Shown piece after piece: positions 7,290-15,391 of a stretch of 35,593 nt of DNA. Source of the stretch: GCA-2737595 sp037138535 (GTDB lineage: Bacteria; Actinomycetota; Actinomycetes; Nanopelagicales; Nanopelagicaceae); contig JBAXIG010000009.1 in NCBI GenBank assembly GCA_037138535.1, positions 1 to 35,593 of the forward strand, in the 5' to 3' direction. Position numbers and translations under genes: made by a program. Position 1 is the stretch's first letter. Every line of letters starts with the position of its first letter. A model generated the notes under the pieces. It ran no database searches and was not told the origin of the DNA. It was given only the letters and a program-made list of their open reading frames with translations.

Positions 7290-7315
7290 GCAAAGTGACT
7301 AGCGAGTTACTTTGC
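7290..7315. terminator. Possible shared hairpin between the DUF3293 gene and rpmB
   Basis: Arms 7290-7299 and 7306-7315 pair over 10 positions (one G-T) around a 6-base loop. The hairpin contains the rpmB stop codon and lies 13 bases past the DUF3293 stop. There is no T-run on the plus strand, so it may act as an RNA 3'-end stabiliser instead of an intrinsic terminator. Confidence 0.4.
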
Positions 7316-7484
7316 CGGCCTTCAGGCAAGAGACGCAGACGTTGACGCGCTTTGGGGTGCCCTTGATGATCGCGCGGACGCGTTGAATGTTGGGGTTCCA
7401 GCGGCGTGATGTACGAACGTGGGAATGGGAAATGCTGTTGCCCCACGATGGGCCCTTGCCACAGATCTCGCATACCGATGCCAC
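7299..7484 (-). CDS. rpmB: 50S ribosomal protein L28 (zinc-ribbon form)
   Basis: L28 is a 61-residue protein of the large ribosomal subunit. It opens with ASVCEICGKGPSWG and continues with the HSHVRTSRRWNPN block. CEIC and CVSC make the four-cysteine zinc ribbon of the C+ paralogue. The GTG start at 7484 is set by AAGGAG six bases upstream (AAGGAG-TATGAC-GTG); the frame is open upstream but lacks homology. The first 14 of these 15 leader bases recur almost exactly before rpmF. It is divergent from the DAK kinase gene. Confidence 0.96.
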   Translation of the reverse strand: MASVCEICGKGPSWGNSISHSHVRTSRRWNPNIQRVRAIIKGTPKRVNVCVSCLKAGKVTR

Positions 7485-7513
7485 GTCATACTCCTTGATA
7501 GGGGTTTTCATCA

Positions 7514-7547
7514 GGCGCAAAGGCGCCTTGCTTACGGGTGAAGAGTA
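7514..7547 (-). promoter_or_regulatory. Probable rpmB promoter and leader hairpin
   Basis: On the minus strand TACTCT (7542-7547) fits TANNNT and would start transcription near 7535. The roughly 50-base leader holds a small hairpin (stem arms 7514-7518 and 7523-7527, 4-base loop) before the Shine-Dalgarno sequence. A -35 is not evident. Confidence 0.4.
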
Positions 7548-7579
7548 GCCGAGAGCCTGCCTTGGGGAGAAATCGGCGC

Positions 7580-7592
7580 TAACCTGACGCTT
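7580..7592 (+). promoter_or_regulatory. Predicted leaderless promoter of the DAK kinase gene (-10 TAACCT)
   Basis: TAACCT (7580-7585) and a 7-base spacer lead to the ATG at 7593. No Shine-Dalgarno is present. Confidence 0.55.
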
Positions 7593-9155
7593 ATGGCCCA
7601 CACCTCCAGCGCGCCTGAAGCTCGCCCCGATGGGCTGAGCGCAGGGGAGTTTCGTGCTTGGATTGAACGTAGCGCGACCCTCCTGGGTGAGGCGCGCGAG
7701 GGTCTCAACAGCGAAAACGTCTACCCGGTAGCCGATGGCGATACCGGTACCAATGTCTGGGCGACGGTGGAGGCCGGACGCATAGCTTTAGCTGGATCGT
7801 CTGGCGCCGCCGGGCTCCCTGCCCTTTTTGCGCACGGCGCTTTGGTGGGCGCGCGTGGAAATTCTGGCGTCATCACTAGTCAAATCTTTGCTGGCATCGC
7901 TGCCGAATTCGATGCTGGCCTGGTAGCTGCGCTCTGTGCTGCCCGGAAGAAAGCGTGGGAAGCGGTCGTCAAACCTTTGCCGGGAACCATCCTCACTGCG
8001 ATTTCCTCGGCAGCTGAATTTGCCGAACGATGTGAAGAGAAAAATAAGGTGGATGTGGCCCGCGCTGCTTGGAGCGGTGCACATCGCGCGGCGATCGACT
8101 CGGCATTAAACCCACCCGTCCCAGAAGCTGCTGGCGTCATTGATGCGGGTGCGCACGCGCTAGAACGCATTCTGGCCGCACTTGTGGAAGTACTCGACCC
8201 AGCATCGGCGCCACTCGAAGGAATCACGTTCACTCCTGCAAGTGTCACGGCTTGCGAAGGTGAGCTCGACGGTGAGTATGAAGTGATGTACCTACTCGCG
8301 TCGAGTGATGCCGACAAGGTAGCGAAGCTTCGTACAGACCTTGATGCGCTTGGTTCAAGTGTCTTAGTTGTAGGTGATGCTCCTACGTGGAATGTGCACG
8401 TGCATACTGATGCAGCCGGTGGCGCAGTAGACGCTGGAATGAAAGCCGGCGTCGTCCACCGAGTGCGCATCACTACGCTCGCACCTTTTATTGCAAGCGG
8501 AACCAGGCGAGTAATCACGGTAGCAAACGGACCTGGGTTACAAGAGGTGCTTGAATCTTCAGGTGTTACGGTCATCGCAGCTTTCGAATCGCGTCGAGTG
8601 GGTGTTGACGAATGGATTGATGCGGCCGAAGGCGCGCACGAGGTACTGCTACTGCCGCACGATAAGGCCGGCAAGTCCACTGCAGATGAAGCACTTAAGA
8701 TCATTAGAGAAGATGGCGCGCACGCGGCCGTACTTCCCTCGCGCTCGCCGGTGCAATCACTTGCCGCGATTGCTCTACATGATGAGAGCAAAGGTTTCGA
8801 TGTGGCGCTTGGTGAGATGACTGAAGCGGTGGCACATGCGAAGTATGCAACTCTTGCTGTTGCGCGGCGTCCATTTCTTACATTTGCGGGCGAGTGCGCT
8901 GCTGGTGATGTCTTGGGATTGATTAATGGTGATGTGTGCGTGGTGGGGAAAGATCTTGTGCAGGCGGCGTGTGACACTGCCACTCTCATGCTCCGCGAAG
9001 GTGGAGACTTATTGACCATAGTTATTGGTGAAGGCGGTGGCCTGGTGCTCGCTGAAGCTGTCTCCGCTACCGCCCAATCGGTGAATCCGAAGATAGAGGT
9101 CTCCATTATTAACGGGGGCCAAGCGTGGTATCCACTCTTACTCGGGGTTGAGTAG
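7593..9155 (+). CDS. DAK2/DhaL-domain kinase, FakA/YloV-like
   Basis: A 520-residue protein with an N-terminal DhaL-type ATP-binding domain (about residues 15-200), shown by NVYPVADGDTGTN with its three Mg-binding aspartates and the later ARGNSGVI loop. A middle and C-terminal region of the FakA/YloV type follows, with the EYEVMYLL strand, the NVHVHTD motif and a final EVSIINGGQAWYPLLLGVE strand. In Firmicutes FakA phosphorylates fatty acids held by FakB (DegV) proteins. Actinobacterial members sit, as here, directly before recG, and their substrate is less certain. No DegV partner is in the window. The gap to recG is 13 bp, so the two probably share a transcript. Confidence 0.85.
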   Translation: MAHTSSAPEARPDGLSAGEFRAWIERSATLLGEAREGLNSENVYPVADGDTGTNVWATVEAGRIALAGSSGAAGLPALFAHGALVGARGNSGVITSQIFAGIAAEFDAGLVAALCAARKKAWEAVVKPLPGTILTAISSAAEFAERCEEKNKVDVARAAWSGAHRAAIDSALNPPVPEAAGVIDAGAHALERILAALVEVLDPASAPLEGITFTPASVTACEGELDGEYEVMYLLASSDADKVAKLRTDLDALGSSVLVVGDAPTWNVHVHTDAAGGAVDAGMKAGVVHRVRITTLAPFIASGTRRVITVANGPGLQEVLESSGVTVIAAFESRRVGVDEWIDAAEGAHEVLLLPHDKAGKSTADEALKIIREDGAHAAVLPSRSPVQSLAAIALHDESKGFDVALGEMTEAVAHAKYATLAVARRPFLTFAGECAAGDVLGLINGDVCVVGKDLVQAACDTATLMLREGGDLLTIVIGEGGGLVLAEAVSATAQSVNPKIEVSIINGGQAWYPLLLGVE

Positions 9156-9168
9156 GGGTTGAGTAATT

Positions 9169-11388
9169 GTGAGTGAAACAGGTGAACTCACTGCGCAATT
9201 TCAAGCGCCGTTGAAGAAGTACTTGGGTGATAAGACCGCGAAAGTGTTGGAGAGTGGATTAGCTTTACGCACTGTCGAGGATCTCATCCGCCACTACCCA
9301 CGTAGATATGCCGAGCGCGGCGAACTTACCAGCCTTGACGGTCTGTTAGATGGCGAACTCGTCACACTCGTGGGAGAGATCTCTAAAGTCACTAATCGCC
9401 AATGGAAGACCCGTAAAGGTTCCATGCTGGAAGTGATTGTTTCTGATGGACAATCTAATGTCACGATGACTTTCTTTAATCAAGCCTGGCGTGAACGCGA
9501 AATACGGATCGGCCGACGCGCGCTCTTTGCTGGCAAGGTTTCTACCTACAAAGGGAAGCGACAGTTATCACATCCTGATTATCAATTCTTAGATGCTTCT
9601 GATTCCGATTCTGCAGAGAGCAAAGCAAGAGAGTATGCGAGCGCACTTGTGCCGGTGTATCCCGCGACTGCAAAGTTGCCTTCGTGGAAAATCGGGCAAT
9701 GTATTGACACCGTGCTCGCTGTACTCGGTGAAGTTCCCGATGTCATTCCAGCCAAAGTTCGTAAAGAGCTCGGATTTACTTCGGCCAGTAATGCCATCAG
9801 AAGTGTCCATCAACCAGAAACTCGCGCTGAAGCTGCAAAAGCTCGTGAAGCGCTGGCTTTTGAAGAGGCGTTTACTCTCCAAGTGCTGCTGGGTCGAAGG
9901 CGGGCGCTTTTGCGCACCTTGATTTCGCAACCACGCGCGCTGCGCGGTGGTGGTCTGTTAGAGGAATTCGATGCACGCCTTCCCTTCGATCTCACGAAAG
10001 GTCAGCGGGAAGTCAGTGCTGAGATTGAAACCGACATTTGCCAATCACATCCGATGCATCGCCTCTTGCAAGGCGAGGTCGGTTCGGGAAAGACTGTGGT
10101 GGCTCTTCGAGCGATGCTTGCGGTAATCGATGCCGGCGGGCAGAGCGCACTGCTCGCTCCTACCGAAGTACTGGCGCAACAACACTTTCGATCTATTTCA
10201 CTCATGCTCGGCGATTTAGCGATGAAGAACATGTTGGGCGGTGTGGCTCACTCAACGAAGGTCGTTTTGCTTACTGGCTCGATGAATACTGCTACGCGGC
10301 GCGCTGCGATGCTCGACATCGCAAGTGGCGAGGCGGGAATCGTGATCGGCACTCATGCGCTGCTCTCTGAAAACGTGTCTTTTGCTGAACTTGGTCTTGT
10401 CGTCGTTGATGAGCAACATCGTTTTGGCGTAGAGCAACGTGATGCCCTGCGTGCCAAGGGGGAGCAACCACACCTACTGGTGATGACGGCAACCCCGATC
10501 CCGCGCACGGTGGCTATGACGGTCTTTGGCGATCTCGATGTTTCCATCCTTGCCGAACTTCCGAAGGGCCGATCTCCGATCACTACTCACGTCGTTTCCC
10601 CACTTGAGAAGCCGGCATTTGTGGAGCGCGCGTGGCAACGAGTGGTTGAAGAAGTGGGTAAGGGTTTCCAGGCATACGTTGTTGTCCCTCGCATTGGCGA
10701 TGAGGTGAGCAATGCCGATCTCTCAGATGAGGAATTAGGAGACAGTGGGGAATCGGAAGAGTCAGAGAGTAAACGGCGCCCGATTGCATTGTTGGAGATT
10801 GCACCGCAATTGATGCAAGGGCCACTTTCTTCCATCAAGGTAGGAATCCTTCACGGCCGGATGGCAAGTGATGAGAAAGATCGAGCGATGTCTGACTTCG
10901 CACGTGGTGATCTCGATGTACTTATTGCAACAACGGTGATCGAAGTGGGCGTCGATGTCTCTAATGCCACTACCATGATCGTGCTTGACGCAGAACGCTT
11001 CGGAGTCTCACAACTTCATCAACTTCGTGGTCGTGTGGGTCGTGGTAGCGCACCAGGTCTCTGTATTCTTATTTCTGATGCCGAAGAGGGCACTCCATCT
11101 CGTGAACGTCTCGATGCGGTTGCGTCGACCCTCGATGGTTTTGAGCTCTCGAGAATTGATCTTGAACAACGTCGTGAAGGCGATGTTCTCGGAACATCGC
11201 AGAGTGGCAATCGTTCGCATCTAAGATTGTTGAGGGTGCTGCGAGATGAACCCATTATCGAAAGTGCTCGGGCAGCGGCGATTGCGCTTCTTGAGGCCGA
11301 TCCACTTCTGACGAATGAGCCGGCCTTACTCGATGCGCTTTCAGCGCTGGAAACAGAAGAGCACGTGGCGTTCATGGAGAAGGGGTAG
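9169..11388 (+). CDS. recG: ATP-dependent DNA helicase RecG
   Basis: RecG remodels stalled replication forks and branched recombination intermediates. The 739-residue protein has the N-terminal wedge/OB domain (about 60-140), the SF2 Walker A GEVGSGKT (302-309), DEQH box (414-417), motif III TATPIPRT, and the motif VI region QLRGRVGRG with a TVIEVGVDV motif V before it. An acidic Ser/Glu-rich insertion lies near 545-570. The GTG start is 13 bp after the upstream stop with only a G-rich run before it. rsmD follows after 2 bp, the usual actinobacterial order. Confidence 0.96.
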   Translation: MSETGELTAQFQAPLKKYLGDKTAKVLESGLALRTVEDLIRHYPRRYAERGELTSLDGLLDGELVTLVGEISKVTNRQWKTRKGSMLEVIVSDGQSNVTMTFFNQAWREREIRIGRRALFAGKVSTYKGKRQLSHPDYQFLDASDSDSAESKAREYASALVPVYPATAKLPSWKIGQCIDTVLAVLGEVPDVIPAKVRKELGFTSASNAIRSVHQPETRAEAAKAREALAFEEAFTLQVLLGRRRALLRTLISQPRALRGGGLLEEFDARLPFDLTKGQREVSAEIETDICQSHPMHRLLQGEVGSGKTVVALRAMLAVIDAGGQSALLAPTEVLAQQHFRSISLMLGDLAMKNMLGGVAHSTKVVLLTGSMNTATRRAAMLDIASGEAGIVIGTHALLSENVSFAELGLVVVDEQHRFGVEQRDALRAKGEQPHLLVMTATPIPRTVAMTVFGDLDVSILAELPKGRSPITTHVVSPLEKPAFVERAWQRVVEEVGKGFQAYVVVPRIGDEVSNADLSDEELGDSGESEESESKRRPIALLEIAPQLMQGPLSSIKVGILHGRMASDEKDRAMSDFARGDLDVLIATTVIEVGVDVSNATTMIVLDAERFGVSQLHQLRGRVGRGSAPGLCILISDAEEGTPSRERLDAVASTLDGFELSRIDLEQRREGDVLGTSQSGNRSHLRLLRVLRDEPIIESARAAAIALLEADPLLTNEPALLDALSALETEEHVAFMEKG

Positions 11389-11390
11389 TC

Positions 11391-11951
11391 ATGCGAATCA
11401 TTTCTGGCTCTGCTCGCGGTAGAAAACTTGAGGCGCCACAAGGCGCGACTAGGCCTACATCAGATCGTGCGCGCGAAGGTGTCTTCTCAACAATAAGTTC
11501 GCTCTTTGGTGAGTTACATGATCTCCGGGTGCTTGATCTCTACGCCGGCACTGGCGCGTTAGGTTTGGAGGCTGCCTCGCGAGGGGCCACCTCGGTTGAT
11601 CTCATTGAAAATGATCCCAAAGCGGTAGTGGTCTGTCGGTCTAATATCGAAAAGATGGGGTTCTCCGGAGTGCAGGTGCACGCCCTGGCGGTAGAGAAGT
11701 GGTTAACCCAAGACGTGGCTCCTGCTCCTTACGACATCGTGCTCATCGACCCGCCTTACTCCCTCGCCAATGAGCGGGTGGAGCATGTGTTGGAGCTCCT
11801 CTTGAGCGCAGGGCTCTTGTCCGCGCGGGCGCTGGTCTCGGTGGAGCGGGAGTCTAAGAGCCCCTCTTTTACCTGGCCGGCGGGTTATCTGGTGGAACGC
11901 GAGCGCGCCTATGGGCTCGCGATAGTGCGCTACGCCTCGAAAGATTGCTAG
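11391..11951 (+). CDS. rsmD: 16S rRNA (guanine966-N2)-methyltransferase
   Basis: RsmD methylates G966 of 16S rRNA in the assembling small subunit. The 186-residue Rossmann-fold methyltransferase opens with the family start MRIISGSARGRKL. It carries the SAM-binding LDLYAGTGALGLEA (48-61), the acidic LIEND end of strand 2, and the catalytic N6/N2-type DPPY (120-123). It begins 2 bp after recG with a GGAGAAGGGG purine run inside the recG end. Its stop codon forms the first half of the coaD -10 hexamer. Confidence 0.94.
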   Translation: MRIISGSARGRKLEAPQGATRPTSDRAREGVFSTISSLFGELHDLRVLDLYAGTGALGLEAASRGATSVDLIENDPKAVVVCRSNIEKMGFSGVQVHALAVEKWLTQDVAPAPYDIVLIDPPYSLANERVEHVLELLLSAGLLSARALVSVERESKSPSFTWPAGYLVERERAYGLAIVRYASKDC

Positions 11952-11961
11952 CGTCTCACTT
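11949..11961 (+). promoter_or_regulatory. Predicted leaderless promoter of coaD, overlapping the rsmD stop codon (-10 TAGCGT)
   Basis: TAGCGT (11949-11954) starts with the rsmD stop TAG and ends 7 bases before the coaD ATG. Confidence 0.55.
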
Positions 11962-12441
11962 ATGAAGAGAAGCGCGGTCTGCCCTGGGTCCTTTGACCCG
12001 ATCACTAACGGCCACCTAGACATCATTGAGCGGGCAAGTTCCCTCTACGACGAAGTAGTGGTCGCAGTCATGATTAACCACTCGAAGAAGTCACTCTTTA
12101 CGGTCGAAGAGCGCATTGCTCTGATCGAGGATGTCTGCCAGAAGTTTTCCAATGTGCGCGTGGACTCGTGGCACGGGTTGCTGGTGGATTTCTGTAAGAA
12201 GAATGAGATCCCAGCGATCGTTAAGGGCTTGCGCGCCGTCTCTGACTTTGAATACGAATTACAAATGTCGCAGATGAACCATCAATTGGCCGGAGTTGAA
12301 ACAGTCTTCATTTCCACGTCGCCGCAGTACTCATATCTTTCTTCATCGCTCGTGAAGGAGATTGCTACGTATGGTGGTGACGTTTCCGCCTACGTGCCTT
12401 CCTCGGTCCTCACTCAACTTCTGAAGAAAGTGAAGGCCTAA
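11962..12441 (+). CDS. coaD: Phosphopantetheine adenylyltransferase
   Basis: CoaD transfers AMP from ATP to 4'-phosphopantetheine, the penultimate step of coenzyme A synthesis. The 159-residue product is a nucleotidyltransferase with the (T/H)xGH motif in FDPITNGHLD (11-20, His18). It also has the conserved VKGLRAVSDFEYELQM helix region (about residues 72-90) and the C-terminal YLSSSLVKE motif. Length is exactly normal for the family. The downstream sepIVA-like gene starts 2 bp after its stop. Confidence 0.97.
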   Translation: MKRSAVCPGSFDPITNGHLDIIERASSLYDEVVVAVMINHSKKSLFTVEERIALIEDVCQKFSNVRVDSWHGLLVDFCKKNEIPAIVKGLRAVSDFEYELQMSQMNHQLAGVETVFISTSPQYSYLSSSLVKEIATYGGDVSAYVPSSVLTQLLKKVKA

Positions 12442-12443
12442 AG

Positions 12444-12959
12444 ATGTCGATCGAAGGCGGAGAAGTTCAAGCGACACCACAAGTGGTAGATGTTCAGATA
12501 GCCATCGACGAAGCCATCGCTCTTGTTCAGGAAGGTAAGGGCGTTCCCTTCTCTGCATCGGCCATTGTGCACCGGGCCGATTTACTCAATCTGTTAGTGG
12601 CCGCCAGAGATCTACTGCCTCAAGATTTAGATCAAGCTAAGGCGGTGCTCACCCAACGAGAAGCCGTTATTGAAGAGGGACGTTACTCAGCTGAGCAATT
12701 CCTTATTCATGCTCGCGAAGAAGCTTCACGCATGGTGGAAGAAACAGCGGTCGTCAGCGCGGCGCGGGATCGGGCCGATGAAATTATTCAAATGGCGAAC
12801 GAAGATGCCGAAGCTATCAAGCTCGAGACCGATACGTACGTGGACAATCGCTTAGCAACTCTTGAAGTTGTCTTAACCAAGACGATGGATGCAATTACTC
12901 GTGGGCGAGCGCGCCTTGCGGGCGAGAAAGAGAACGACGGTCTTGTCATCGATGAGTAA
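12444..12959 (+). CDS. Coiled-coil protein, SepIVA/DivIVA-like (cell-division associated)
   Basis: A 171-residue, largely helical acidic protein. The middle to end (about 60-165) is rich in Glu, Ala, Gln and Arg in a heptad-like pattern typical of a long coiled coil. No transmembrane helix or catalytic motif is visible. In Mycobacterium the gene at this position, between coaD and DUF177/rnc, is Rv2927c (SepIVA), a DivIVA-domain septation factor, and the gene order is the main basis for the call. At 171 residues it is clearly shorter than I recall for the mycobacterial protein (about 245). A GAAGG sequence precedes the ATG. It overlaps the DUF177 gene by 8 bases. Confidence 0.65.
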   Translation: MSIEGGEVQATPQVVDVQIAIDEAIALVQEGKGVPFSASAIVHRADLLNLLVAARDLLPQDLDQAKAVLTQREAVIEEGRYSAEQFLIHAREEASRMVEETAVVSAARDRADEIIQMANEDAEAIKLETDTYVDNRLATLEVVLTKTMDAITRGRARLAGEKENDGLVIDE

Positions 12960-13575
12960 GGCAGCTCCATTTCTCATAGATACCCGTGAGCTCATTCGTA
13001 GGCCTGGTGAGATGCGTGAATCAACCATTGAAATTGTTACGCCGTATGCCATCGGTATTGAAGTCATCGGGATTCCCACTGGTTCACAACTATTGATTGA
13101 TCTGCGTCTGGAGTCTGTGATCGAAGGCGTGCTCGCCACCGCGACTGTTGAAGCTAACGCAGTAGGGGAGTGTGCACGTTGTTTGGACCCAGTCTCTGAA
13201 GATCTCGATCTCTATATCCAAGAGCTCTACTTATATGACGATGATGACCGCGCTTCGGGCGGTAAGAAGGCGAAGAAGGCCGCCAAGCATCGCGAGGAAG
13301 ATGAAGAGATGGAGGCCGACGAGGCGCTCTATCGCCTCGATGGGGAGATGCTCGATTTGGAGCCTCCCTTCCTCGACGCCGTGGTTTTGGCGCTGCCCTT
13401 TGCCCCGCTCTGTGACCCCGAGTGCCTCGGGCTCTGTGTGGAGTGTGGTCTTCCTTGGCGAGAATTGCCGTCAGATCACGCTCACGAGGTGATCGATCCC
13501 CGGTGGGCTGACCTGAAGAACCGCCTCGATTTGGGGGGAAGTGCCGAGATGGGGGATACTTCCTCTTCGGGTTAG
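12952..13575 (+). CDS. DUF177 (YceD-like) family protein
   Basis: A 207-residue DUF177/YceD protein. The family almost always precedes rpmF and is thought to act in large-subunit rRNA metabolism. Visible are the N-terminal FLIDTRELIRRPGEM, the GECARCLDPV segment (first cysteine pair), a lysine- then acid-rich linker (about 103-125), and the C-terminal LCDPECLGLCVECG block, which can complete a metal site. The ATG at 12952 overlaps the end of the upstream gene (ATGAGTAA); the frame is open further upstream but without homology. A small hairpin (13569-13583) spans its stop codon before rpmF. Confidence 0.88.
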   Translation: MSKAAPFLIDTRELIRRPGEMRESTIEIVTPYAIGIEVIGIPTGSQLLIDLRLESVIEGVLATATVEANAVGECARCLDPVSEDLDLYIQELYLYDDDDRASGGKKAKKAAKHREEDEEMEADEALYRLDGEMLDLEPPFLDAVVLALPFAPLCDPECLGLCVECGLPWRELPSDHAHEVIDPRWADLKNRLDLGGSAEMGDTSSSG

Positions 13576-13609
13576 TAGAACCCAGAACGTCCGCCTGAAG
13601 GAGTATGTC

Positions 13610-13783
13610 GTGCCGGTTCCCAAGCGAAAGATGTCGCGCTCTAATACGCGCTCACGCCGCAGCCAGTGGAAGACCACCGCAACTACTCTCGTGCTCTGCG
13701 AACGTTGCCGTGAAAAGAAGCGTCCGCACATTGCCTGTGGCACCTGCGGTACCTACAACGGTCGCCAAGTACTCGACGTCTAA
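13610..13783 (+). CDS. rpmF: 50S ribosomal protein L32 (zinc-ribbon form)
   Basis: L32, 57 residues, belongs to the large subunit. The start PVPKRKMSRSNTRSRRSQW is characteristic. CERC and CGTC supply the four zinc-binding cysteines, so this is the C+ form like the L28 in this window. The GTG start is set by AAGGAG six bases upstream; the leader AAGGAG-TATGTC-GTG differs by one base from that of rpmB. rnc follows after 5 bp. Confidence 0.96.
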   Translation: MPVPKRKMSRSNTRSRRSQWKTTATTLVLCERCREKKRPHIACGTCGTYNGRQVLDV

Positions 13784-13788
13784 GTCGC

Positions 13789-14478
13789 TTGGCAATCTCG
13801 CCCCGCGAGAAACTCCTCGCACACATCGGTTTACCACTCTCTCCAGCAATTCTTGAATTAGCTCTTACGCATCGTTCTTTCGCCTACGAAAACGGTGGCA
13901 TACCTACGAACGAGCGCTTGGAATTTCTCGGTGACAGCGTTCTTGGCATCATCGTCACCGAAGAGCTCTTTAACCGCTTCCCAGATTTTCCAGAAGGTCG
14001 CTTGGCTAAATTGCGCGCCGCTACCGTAAACATGCGGGCCCTTGCAGAGGTCGGCCGATTTCTCGAACTCGGCGAAGCGTTGATGATCGGTAAAGGTGAA
14101 GAAGTCACTGGTGGTCGTGAAAAGAATTCCATGCTCGCAGACTCATTCGAAGCTCTCATTGGTGCTATTTACGTAGATCAAGGATTCGATAAGACCGTTA
14201 CCTTTGTGCGTCGAATCATGGCCCCCACCATCGAAGCTGCGGAGAATCTTGGTGCCGGTCTTGATTGGAAGACATCACTGCAAGAGTTGGCGGCCCAATT
14301 GGGGCGCGGGTTACCAGAGTATTCAGTGGAAGAATCAGGACCAGATCACCTCAAAGACTTTGTGGCTACGTGCACTGTAGGTAAGAACGCACTGGGTACG
14401 GGAGCAGGAAAGAGCAAGAAGGAAGCCGAACAACGCGCGGCCGCTGCAGCATTTGCGGCGCTCGAGGAGCAGAAGTAA
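13789..14478 (+). CDS. rnc: Ribonuclease III
   Basis: RNase III cleaves double-stranded RNA, including the stems of pre-16S and pre-23S rRNA. The 229-residue protein has the catalytic signature NERLEFLGDSVL (41-52), the second acidic site in ADSFEALIGAIY (about 116-127), and a C-terminal double-stranded RNA-binding domain (about 155-226) ending with the KSKKEAEQRAA helix. It begins with TTG 5 bp after rpmF and has no clear Shine-Dalgarno, so it probably depends on translational coupling. Its TAA stop is the first half of the mutM -10. Confidence 0.96.
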   Translation: MAISPREKLLAHIGLPLSPAILELALTHRSFAYENGGIPTNERLEFLGDSVLGIIVTEELFNRFPDFPEGRLAKLRAATVNMRALAEVGRFLELGEALMIGKGEEVTGGREKNSMLADSFEALIGAIYVDQGFDKTVTFVRRIMAPTIEAAENLGAGLDWKTSLQELAAQLGRGLPEYSVEESGPDHLKDFVATCTVGKNALGTGAGKSKKEAEQRAAAAAFAALEEQK

Positions 14479-14487
14479 CTTCCTTCC
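14476..14487 (+). promoter_or_regulatory. Predicted leaderless promoter of mutM, overlapping the rnc stop codon (-10 TAACTT)
   Basis: TAACTT (14476-14481) uses the rnc TAA stop as its first three bases and ends 6 bases before the mutM ATG. Confidence 0.55.
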
Positions 14488-15336
14488 ATGCCGGAGTTAC
14501 CAGAGGTAGAGACGGTTCGCCAAGGCCTTGTTGACTGGACTCTTGGTCGAGAGATTATTGATGTTGAAGTGCGTCACCCGCGTGCGGTAAGGCGTCATCT
14601 ACCGGGGTCGCGAGATTTTGAAGATCACTTAAAGGGCCAAGTTATCGAAGGCGTGCATCGCCGAGGTAAGTACCTCTGGTTTTCTCTCACCGATTTTCCA
14701 CTGATCGCACATCTAGGAATGAGTGGGCAATTTCGAGTTGAGAAGGAGGCGTTGCAACATCGACACATGCGAGTCAACTTCACTCTCGATGAGGGGCAGT
14801 TGCTCTTTTTAGATCAACGAACCTTTGGTGGATTTCATATCGATGAGTGGGCGGGTGTAGAAAGTGACCGCGTCCCCGCATCTATCTCGCATATAGGCCT
14901 AGACCCCTTTGACCCCGCCTTTGATATGGAGCTGGCGATGGGGCAACTTCGATCGAAGCGTTCTGAAGTAAAACGAATTCTGCTCGATCAGCGAGTGGTG
15001 AGTGGGGTGGGCAATATCTACGCCGATGAGGCGCTCTTCCGCGCCGAGATCCACCCCAGGAGGCTGGCGAGTTCGCTCACCCGGGCCGAGGCGCGCCTGG
15101 TGCTGGAGCAAGCCCAAGCGGTGATGGCTGAGGCACTTGCCGCTGGTGGCACTTCGTTTGACGCTCTCTATGTAAATGTGAACGGGGAGAGCGGCTACTT
15201 TGACCGGGCCTTATCTGTCTATCAGCGCAATGGAGAACCCTGCCCACGGTGTGGAACAGTGCTGAAGCGGGAGGAATTTATGAACCGCGGGAGCCACTTC
15301 TGCCCCCAGTGCCAGCGCGCCCCGCGCTCACGATAG
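14488..15336 (+). CDS. mutM: Formamidopyrimidine-DNA glycosylase
   Basis: MutM/Fpg removes 8-oxoguanine and formamidopyrimidines and nicks the abasic site. The 282-residue protein begins MPELPEVETVR, giving the catalytic N-terminal proline and Glu. It has the helix-two-turn-helix region (VSGVGNIYADEALF) and a C-terminal zinc finger with Cys252, Cys255, Cys272 and Cys275, including the RGSHFCPQCQ end. All known catalytic residues appear intact. The only promoter signal is the hexamer formed with the rnc stop. Confidence 0.96.
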   Translation: MPELPEVETVRQGLVDWTLGREIIDVEVRHPRAVRRHLPGSRDFEDHLKGQVIEGVHRRGKYLWFSLTDFPLIAHLGMSGQFRVEKEALQHRHMRVNFTLDEGQLLFLDQRTFGGFHIDEWAGVESDRVPASISHIGLDPFDPAFDMELAMGQLRSKRSEVKRILLDQRVVSGVGNIYADEALFRAEIHPRRLASSLTRAEARLVLEQAQAVMAEALAAGGTSFDALYVNVNGESGYFDRALSVYQRNGEPCPRCGTVLKREEFMNRGSHFCPQCQRAPRSR

Positions 15337-15391
15337 GGTTCTGAGGAGCCAAGGCAGGGCCGTTCCTGCCGCATGACCGCCGGGGGCAACT
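15334..15391 (+). promoter_or_regulatory. Possible smc promoter and leader with hairpin (-10 TAGGGT)
   Basis: TAGGGT (15334-15339) begins with the mutM stop TAG. It would start transcription near 15346, giving a leader of about 46 bases. The leader contains a 6-bp GC-rich hairpin (15353-15358 with 15365-15370) and a GGGGG run just before the GTG. Confidence 0.4.

Noticed and set aside
7880..9106. A 408-codon open frame antisense to the DAK kinase gene
   Set aside because: Its translation is Ser/Thr/Pro/Ala-rich low complexity, the usual mirror of a biased coding strand, with no motif and no ribosome-binding site.
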